DNA from: Anoplopoma fimbria
Taxonomy: Eukaryota; Chordata; Actinopteri; Perciformes; Anoplopomatidae
DNA length: 64,000 nt
NCBI RefSeq assembly: GCF_027596085.1
Contig: NC_072463.1
Span: 2,235,276-2,299,275, forward strand
Reading direction: 5' to 3'
Shown one piece after another: positions 51,701 to 60,700 of this stretch. The notes under the pieces are model-generated. The model was given only the letters and a program-made list of their open reading frames with translations. It made no database searches and was not told the origin of the DNA. The position numbers and the translations under genes were made by a program. Within the stretch, counting starts at the first letter, position 1, and every line of letters starts with the position of its first letter.

Positions 51701-54700
51701 GTGTTCTCACCGTGTACCCATTCTACAAATGTGTCAATTAGGTGATGGAAACCCAGCTGAGGAAGAGGATGGAGCAGGTGAAGGAGCTGTTTGCCGACTG
51801 CACCGACGTCTTTGAGGAAGTGGTAGCTGTGAAGAAACACCTGGCGGAGAAGATAGAGGAGTGCCAGTCAGCTGTAGAGAGCTTCCAGTGTTCTGTCAGT
51901 AAAGTCGATGCTTCACATGCAAAGTTTGAAGTCCAGATACAGGTAACGACTGTAGCTTAGTTTGGTTTAATGCCTTATGTTATAGAACTTACTATGGAAT
52001 TAAGCCATTATCTAGAAGTCACGTATACCCTTCAGTATAGTACTGTGATTCCATACCTTCCTGACTTTCAGATATCAATGTTACTTTTGCACATTTTTCA
52101 CAATTTGATTTGGTTAGAAAAAAGGGACATAATAAGGTCCCTAATTTCACAAAATGATATGTCAAATGGGTTCACTGTCATTGGCCCTTTGCACTCGTGT
52201 TGTATGTCAGTATATCAGCATCTACATTGAACCACTGAAGTGTCCTAAAGGGAGACACTGAACCCAAAGTTTCTCTCTGGGTGCTTCACAGCAGCCCAGG
52301 GCTCCTGAGTTGCTTAGAATGGGTTGAATGCAGAGGTCAAATTTCATGTATGCAACTGTATGTACATGACAAACTTGTTTACGCTCTTAGGGATATACAA
52401 ATACAAATAAAAATGTTATTCAGAAAAGGGAAATTGGAATGTAGTTTAAATACGTTTTGAGCTGATTTCATTCATTTCAGGTCCTTTCAAATAGGGCTGG
52501 GCAATTTGAAGTAGATTAAATATCGTGATCAGAATATTTTTGACGGAATATCATGTTAACAATATTGCGAATATATTGAGCATTGGTTGTTTCACAAAAT
52601 ATTTACACAATGAAATGAGATTTTTGAGTAAGTAATGTGGATATAATGACTAATAAGTAATAATAATAGAAATAGAACAGCCTTTAAAACCAGGAAAAGA
52701 AAACACTTATGACATATCACGATATTCAAAATCTTAAACGATATTTAGTCTCATATCACAATATCAGTGTTATATCGACCTACTTTTAAATCAGCTTTAC
52801 ATTAGTGAGTTTGACTCTGACTCTTTTCCTTTGGTCCTACTGTTCAGTATCTCACACACTGTTTGATCTTTTGTCCTCGCCAGCGTCTGTGTGATGACCT
52901 GGAGGATCAGGAGGAGCAGGCCGACGCTGTGCTGAAGGAGGTTGATCTGATTTCCAGTGTGGCCAGTCCTCAGGTGCTGGAGGTGCTGTCTGTAGACTGC
53001 TGCAGGCTGAAGGAGGCCATCGCCCGCACCAAGGACATGATCCACCTGAAGAGAGAGGAGCGGGACAAAGGCCTGCTTAAGGTTATCCAAGGTCAGTGTG
53101 GAGTTTGTGTCTCCTGTTTGAGCAGATGTTATCTACTTATTTTATTTTATTTATTTTATTTATTTTATTTATTTTATTTATTTTATTTTATTTTATTTTA
53201 TTTTATTTTATTTTATTTTATTATACTATACTATTTTATTTCACTAAACTATATATTTTTTTATTCTATTTTTTTTATTTTAATTTTATTATCTTAGTTT
53301 ATATTTTATGTCATATCGATTGTTTTTATTTTTTCATCTATTTCATGTTTTGTCATCATATATGGCTCTTATATTGTTCTCATTTCCCTCCAGATGAGAG
53401 GCAGTCGTTTGAGGAATGGTTCCAGGACTTGCAGCTGTCAGTCAACGAGTGCTTTGAGCACCCTGAGAGCAGAGCAGACGTGGAAACGTCCCTGCAAAGA
53501 CTCACTGTAAGTGGATGTTATACATTGATGTCTAGATAGATTGTTGGATGATGAATGAGTCCTCACAGTGTCTCTCATGTCCATCAGAGCTTCTTAAAGT
53601 CCAGGGATGCAGAGAGACGTCTGGACCAGCTGAAGGACCAGCTGGAGAGAGGCAGCCAGCAGGTTCCTCCACAGCAGCTCTCCGAGTTCAACGACTGGCT
53701 GAAGGAGCAGCAGAAGGAGGTGGGAACGTTCAGTGCACACTGCCACAAAAGGCAGAAACAAATGGAACCCCTCCTCAGTGACTTGAACAGGTAATGGCTT
53801 CTTTTGGTTCCCTAAACATCAAGCAAGCAAATTAAGATTAAAAGAAAGAGGAGTGTAAAATCTGCCATTTTGAGCAGGAATCCTACAAATGATGTGGGAA
53901 TTTTAAACCGCTATGAAAACGTGTTTATTTGACCTGTGTCTTTTGTTCTCCAGTCTGCAGAAGCAACACGATAGCTTCAGTGAGTGGCTGCAGAACAAAG
54001 AGAAACAGTCTGTGGAGCCGCACAAAGTCAAACGTCTTCTCAAAGACCTTCAGGATGAGAGGTGATCATCATTCTGATACTGAAAACTCATTAAAACGTT
54101 GTGAAAAAGATATTTTACGGATAAGACAACAGTAAATGTTCAACAGGTAACTCACCTGGCAATAAAAAGATTATATATTCAATTATTAATGAATCAAAAC
54201 ACAAATGCAACAACACATTAAACTTGAATCATAGAAAATGTGTTGAAATGCAAAACATGCAGCTTGTAAAACATTTCTGCTACCAAATACACCAGTATTG
54301 ATAAATTATAGTCATAATTGGACAATAAAATTGTCTCACCATTGTAATGGGTGGTTTAAAAAATTGGAGACACATCAAATGATTACTTATTATTATTATT
54401 ATTATTATTATTAAATACTTTGTGTTGATAGGTTACATATTTTAAATAGGCTTAACCCCCAAAAACTGGAGCATGAAGCCTAGTTTCCACTTGTCTTTTC
54501 TTCCTTCTATCTCACTTTTAATGTGTTTTTATATTGCCTTGTGTTTCCTGTATATCTGGTCACTTGACCTGTTGTCGTAAAGCCTTTTCTCCATGTGACA
54601 GTGGCAGAGCTGACAGCCTCAGTGATCTCTTAGCGTCCGTACGCAGACAAGGCGTCAGAGCTGAGAGCCTCCTGAAGGACGGCGATAACTTGATTCAGCG

Positions 54701-57700
54701 CTACAGAAACCTGGAGAGCAGACTGCAGACACAAGCAGACACCCAGAGCGCTCTGGAGGGGGAGTTTGAGAAGTTTAACAGCCAGGCTAAGAGCACCAGG
54801 ACCTGGATAACTGACCTTGTTCAGCCCCTCACCTCCCCAGGCAGAGACACCCAGGCAGAGGAGATGAAACACAAAGCACAGGTGAATGAAACGCCTTTCT
54901 TTGACACCTCTGGTGGGGAATTCCCTTTTTCCCCACTTTTTTCTCTTTCTTTTTAATCTAGTGATTTATGCCACATTCTTGATTTTGTAAATATAATTTA
55001 ACTAAACAAGAATAGGCTGAAACCAGAAAGTATCTATGAGATTATTGTAGTATGAAATGACTATGTGACAAGCTCATTTGAATGAACCAGAACATTGAAT
55101 GTGGAAGAAAGAAAGAGGAAATAAATTGAAAAGAATAGACATACAATTGTTAACTTGCACAACCTCACTCATATTCATGTTAGCATATTAGCATAATAGT
55201 TTTAGCATTTTTCCCAAATTACAGAGCGCCTTAGGGGCAAGTGAGAAATGCTCCATTCACTTTAAACACAAGGTACATATATTGTGCAGCTAAAAAACTA
55301 TGTTAATTAAACTTCCTTTTCAGAACATGGAGTAGTCATACAAAGTACAATTGAGGCTGAAGTAAATTAAGACATCGGAAGTATTTCATCATAAACAAGT
55401 TAAAGTGTTTTGACCTGTTCGTTGCATTAGATAAAGTCAGGGATCATCAAAGTCATTAGGATGCCTAATTTAGAAGCCTCATCCTCTGAGGACCATGGAT
55501 GTCAGTGACATATTCCATGGGTATCCATCCAAAATTGTGTTGAGATATTTCAGCCAACAGACTGACATGCTGATATTTGTACGTCAGATAGACAAATGCT
55601 TAAATCTCATTTCCTTTCTTTTTGTCACCAGGCCATCCTGAGCTCCAGACCTGAGGGAGACTCTAAAGTGAACAACCTGAGAAGACAAAGTGAAAGTCTC
55701 TGTGAGCAGGAGGACCTGCAGGAGAGCAGGAAACAGGAAGTCCAGCAGACGCTCAGAGAAGCGGAGGAGCAGTGGAGGACGGCTCTGCAGAAAGCTGAGG
55801 AGAAAGTGAGCAAGGCGGAAACACAATCCCTGTTACACAAAGACTTGGATGCCGTCAAAACCCAGAATGAAACCGTCCAGTCCTGGATTAGAGACCAGGA
55901 GCAGAACATGCAGGCGCTAGGTGGTTGCATGCAAGTTAAAGAAAAGCTCCAGACTGCACAGGTAAGTTTAAAATGTGCATCAGTTTGTTTAGTGTGTCGG
56001 GTTCTCATGTGTGGAACATCTTGTAGAGGCTTGGTTTATGAGGATGGAGGCAAAATAGTCTCCTAAAGGGATGTTTGTTCTCTTCAGGCTACTCTGAGCT
56101 CCAAACCTGACGGAGATTCAAAGCTGCAGGATCTGAAGAGACAATGCCAGAGTCTGTGTGACAACCAGGGCTTGGACGAGAGCAAGAGGCGAGAGATCCA
56201 GGATGCCGTCAAACAAACGGAGGAGCAGTGGAGGAAATTGTTGCAGGCCGCCGAGGAGGGTCTCAACAAGGCCGAGACTGAAGCTGCAGCTGAGAAGGAC
56301 TGCGACGCTTTCAAAACCCAAAGCGAAAGCATCCAGTCCTGGATCAAAGAGCAGAAGCAGAAGCTGTTGTCTCTCGGTAGTCACATGCAGTTTGAAGAAC
56401 GGTTACAGGTCACACAGGTGAGTTTACAAGTCAGGGTCAAAATCACAGGTTTTGTAGGGCTCTAAATTGTTTTTCTTCCTGTGTTTATGACTTGAAAACT
56501 ATCAAGTTGTAGGACGCATTTCAGCCACAAGAGGCTAAATTGCACCACTACTCCATGTTCTGAATAGGACTAAAAACATTCATGTTTTCTTCCTGGTGAA
56601 AAAAACATCTGGAAGAAAACATTTATGCTTTTAGTGCAACAGATTGTGTTTAGAGCGTAGGGTAGTGGGGCCTCCTGTGGCTGAAATAAGTATTACATCA
56701 GGCAACACTTAAATTATCCTGATTAGAAACAAAAACATGTCGCCCTTCAAAACTATTTTTTTCTCCACATATTTCAAAGATGGAAAAAAATAAAGAGGCT
56801 TGGAAGGATTATCTTGGGGAAACTTTTGTTTCCGAACAAAAGAAAACACCTTCGATCAGACTTAGAAAATGGATCACCAGACATTTTTCTCAACATGCCT
56901 CTCTTGGATTCCGTATTTTTTTACACAAGCCTTTTTCATTTTGCAGATACTGCTCAGAATATTCTGAAGCATCAGATTTGATAAAATAGTTACATTTAAA
57001 ATGCTCATAGCTGAATTTCATTATCATTATTTTGTCAATTTCCGTGAGCAGAGTTCATTCTAATCTCTTAATCTATTAGTTTCACTACAACAAAGAACAC
57101 TGAGCTGCTACTCTTTGCACAAAATATGCTACATCATGTTTGACTTTCTATCTATCAGTGTTGACTGGTGACGAGCTTGTCGTTGGAGTAAAATCTAAGG
57201 CAACTTCTAAATTGTTCCCACACCTCCATTTCTGGTTCTTCACCTTCAGGCTGTTATGACCTCCAAACCTGAGGGAGAGTCCAAGGTGCTCCAGCTGAAG
57301 ACACAAGGTGAAGGTCTGTGTGAGCGTCTGGAGGAGAGCAGGAAACAAGAGCTTCGGCAGTTGGTAACAGACACAGAGCAGCAGTGGAGAGGAGTTCTTC
57401 AGGCCGCCAGACAGGCAGAGCTCCGGACGCTCTCAGACGACTTCGACACTCAGAGTAGAAACACTCAGTCCTGGATCAGAGACAGACAGCAGCAGCTACA
57501 GTCTGTGGGCAGTCACACACCACCTGACGACAGATGTCACACAGCTCAGGTCTGTTTGAACTTATTGTCCTGAATATGTTTTCTGAATATTGGTAATTGG
57601 GGGATATGGGGATTGATAGTCAGATTAAATGCTCAGTATCTCAATCAAAATATTAACAAAAGACAAAGTTTGGGACGTTGTGTAGAATCATGGGAGTTGA

Positions 57701-60700
57701 CTTCGCCACCATATCTGTCAGATTCTCCCGATGAGGATTCCTTCAGTGTTCATTGGTCAAGAAGTTTTGCAGGGAACCGCAGAGGTCACCTCCTCTCCAA
57801 AGCAAACAGACCAACTAATTAAAACCACTAAAAACACAAAATAAAGCACCTTGGAGTTAAAAATCAGTGTTTCTCTAACGTTCTTCGGCAAACAAAGGCA
57901 ACCTTGAGAGGCTGCGAGCTGATCTACCGCTAACGTTTGCTCAACTTGTTCCTCTGATAACTTAGGATCTAGACATTTAGGATGTTTTTAACGAAAGCTG
58001 AATTAACCGCAAAGGTCTCCTCCTCTCTCCAAAACAATCAGACCCATTGATTAAAACTAACAGAATAAGCAGTATCGTGTACATTTTATTCTGTGTTTCT
58101 ACGACACACTGTGGACATTTGAAGTCTCTTTGAGCGACTGCAGCTCACATTTGTTCAACTTGTTTCTCTCATGACTTAAAAATCCTTCAGCCGATTAAAA
58201 CATATAGTTATAGAGAACCAAGAAATATAGTTGTATCATAAAAAATGTGGCAACAAGATGAACTTTACTTTTTTCATTCATCAATTTGTTGTATAATTAC
58301 CTAACTCTTTCTTTTTAATGTTAATAAAGTTTGAATGAATCAACTTTTGCATTTAATGAATATTTTGTGTTTTGTTCGCAGACCATCTTGAGCTCCAAAC
58401 CTGACGGAGACTGTACGGTGAACAACCTGAGGAGGCGAGGCCAGAGTCTGTGTGACCACCAGGACTTAGACCAGGGCAGGAAAGTCCACGTTCAGAAGAC
58501 CATCAGAGACACAGAGGAGCAGTGGAGGACGGTGCTGCTCGCTGCTAAACAGGTGGACGCCGCTGCAGGAGCTGAGATCAGCCAGAAGACCGAGACCAGA
58601 ACGATGGAGGTAAGATCCAGACGGACTTATACCGAGTGCTGCAATAGTATAAAATCATGTGATCTTTTATGGTTTTTTTTAGTCCATAAGGTAGAACTAC
58701 TAAAAAGTGCACAAAGCATGTTTTTCAAACTATAAAACATTCTTAATCTTGATCTACAGTGAATGCATATTTCTAAGATTATCTTTAATAACTGAATGGC
58801 AGTGGGAGTGAACGTATGATGAAGTGTTCTGGAATCTTCTCCTCTTCAGCTGAGAGGGTTTGACACCCAGCAGCAGGACACTAGCAGCTGGCTCACAGAT
58901 CTTCAGAAACGACTGGACTCTCTGAAAAGCCAAACCAAAGCTGAGGACAGACTGCACGCCGCTCAGGTGAGCTGATGGGTCATGTGACAGGGAGAGATGA
59001 CATCCTCCTTATTAACACATGTTAATAATAATGTTTTTTTTACAATTTTCACTCTCAATGTCAGTAAACAATAATGCTGTGTGAATTCAGCGACTATATT
59101 AATGACTTCAGCCAGACAATATAAGTCTTAAAAGGAAGTTTCGGTATTTTTCAACCATGTTTTCTTGTCTAAGTGACTAATGGGGACAACAATATTTAAG
59201 TTTGGTCCACTGTTAAAGGTGAACGCTGCAGACAGCAGGACGTAAATCACCATTAATGTACGTCCACTAAAAGAGCTTGTTGTTGCCACTGACTTTAATA
59301 ATTAGATTGTCATTATAGGAGTCTGACAACATTATGGAAACAGAGAAATAAAACCTCTTTATTAACCTTAAAATAATCTGCTCTGTTTGTTATTGTGTGT
59401 TACACTGAGAAGCCTCCTTCTGAAATTTTGCGTCTCATCCATTTAGTTGAAATCAGCTAAATATTCAGCCATGACATTGAACATCTTTTTAGATAACACA
59501 AAGCTACATCAAACACCAGCTCTCCTCTCTCCAACTCTCATTCACATTCACACCGTTGTCTTCCGGCAACAAGTCACATGACACAATAACAAACAGAAAG
59601 GTAAATAAAAAATGTTGGATTTTCCTGTAGGGTTCTTTTCATAATGTTCTCAGACTCTTATAATAACAATATGAGCCTGTCGGGGGCAGCAACAAGCACT
59701 TTAAGTGGACCTATAGGACATAGAAAAACCCAGTTTGTAAAATACAGAAGTTAACATTAAACTATAAGATGATATAACTATGACTTCCGTTTCTAATCCC
59801 CAGACCATTCTGAGCTACAAAACTGAAGGAGACTCCAAGCTCCAGGAGCTCAGGACACGAGGCCAGACTTTGTGTTCTCAGGACCTCGAGGAACCCAGAA
59901 AACAAGAGGTTCAACAGAAAGTGAGAGGCGCTGAGGAGCAGTGGACCAGAGTCCTGCATAATGCCAAAGACGCCGTGGATCAGGCCGAGAAGCTTTGTGC
60001 TCTGGAGGGCCAGCTGAAGGACTACGAGGCCGCGAGAGACGACACCAGAGCCTGGCTGCAGGACAAGCAGCAGAGCCTCGTCTCTCTGGACAGTCAGACC
60101 GACCCAGAGGAGACGATCAGCACCGCACAGGTCAGTGTGAGCTATGAAAGGGTTGGCAAAAACATATCACATGTGCTGATCCCTTCACTTATGGAGGATG
60201 CATGCTTTTTGATCATGAGAAAAATAGGTTTGTTTTTCTTTTAGTCTTTTTGATGAATTAATATTAATATTTAACCACCACTGGTCAAGGTGATTGTAGG
60301 TATTGCCCTTGTTGGCTCCTTTTACAAAAATGTCAGGAGCACATTTCAGCAATATTCAGTCACTAGATCTCTATTTTTTAAGAATATATTTTTACAAAAT
60401 GAGTTTTAGAAGGTAAATTTAATTATTATTATTATAACTAAAACTGAAATCCTTAATTTGAGCATTCATTTTTTCATCGAGTGACTATTTAATCACAAAA
60501 GACTGACATTTTTCTCTATATTTCGTCTATATTTTATTTAACCGGCCTTTTAACAGTATTTATTTTGTTTGCAAAACATTTTCCGATGAAACTGTGTGAT
60601 TTCTACCTCTATCCTCAGACTATCCTGAGCCGTAAACCCGAGGGAGACTCCAAGCTGACAGAACTGAGGAGGAAGAGCCAGAGTCTGTCTGACCAGGAGG

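Larger units (their letters stand above)
51943..52883 (+). other. syne2 intron 35
   Basis: Holds a SINE-like fragment and an hAT-like miniature element (listed separately). The first 250 nt are AT-rich with no identifiable content. Confidence 0.6.

Noticed and set aside
53096..53539. Phe/Leu/Tyr-rich frames as a membrane protein
   Set aside because: Translation of the (TTTTA)n microsatellite running into exon 37 in the wrong frame.
56780..56989. Lys-rich 69-residue frame in intron 42 as a possible extra unit
   Set aside because: No acceptor/donor pair in phase 0 and no unit landmarks (KPEGD, EEQW, SWI).
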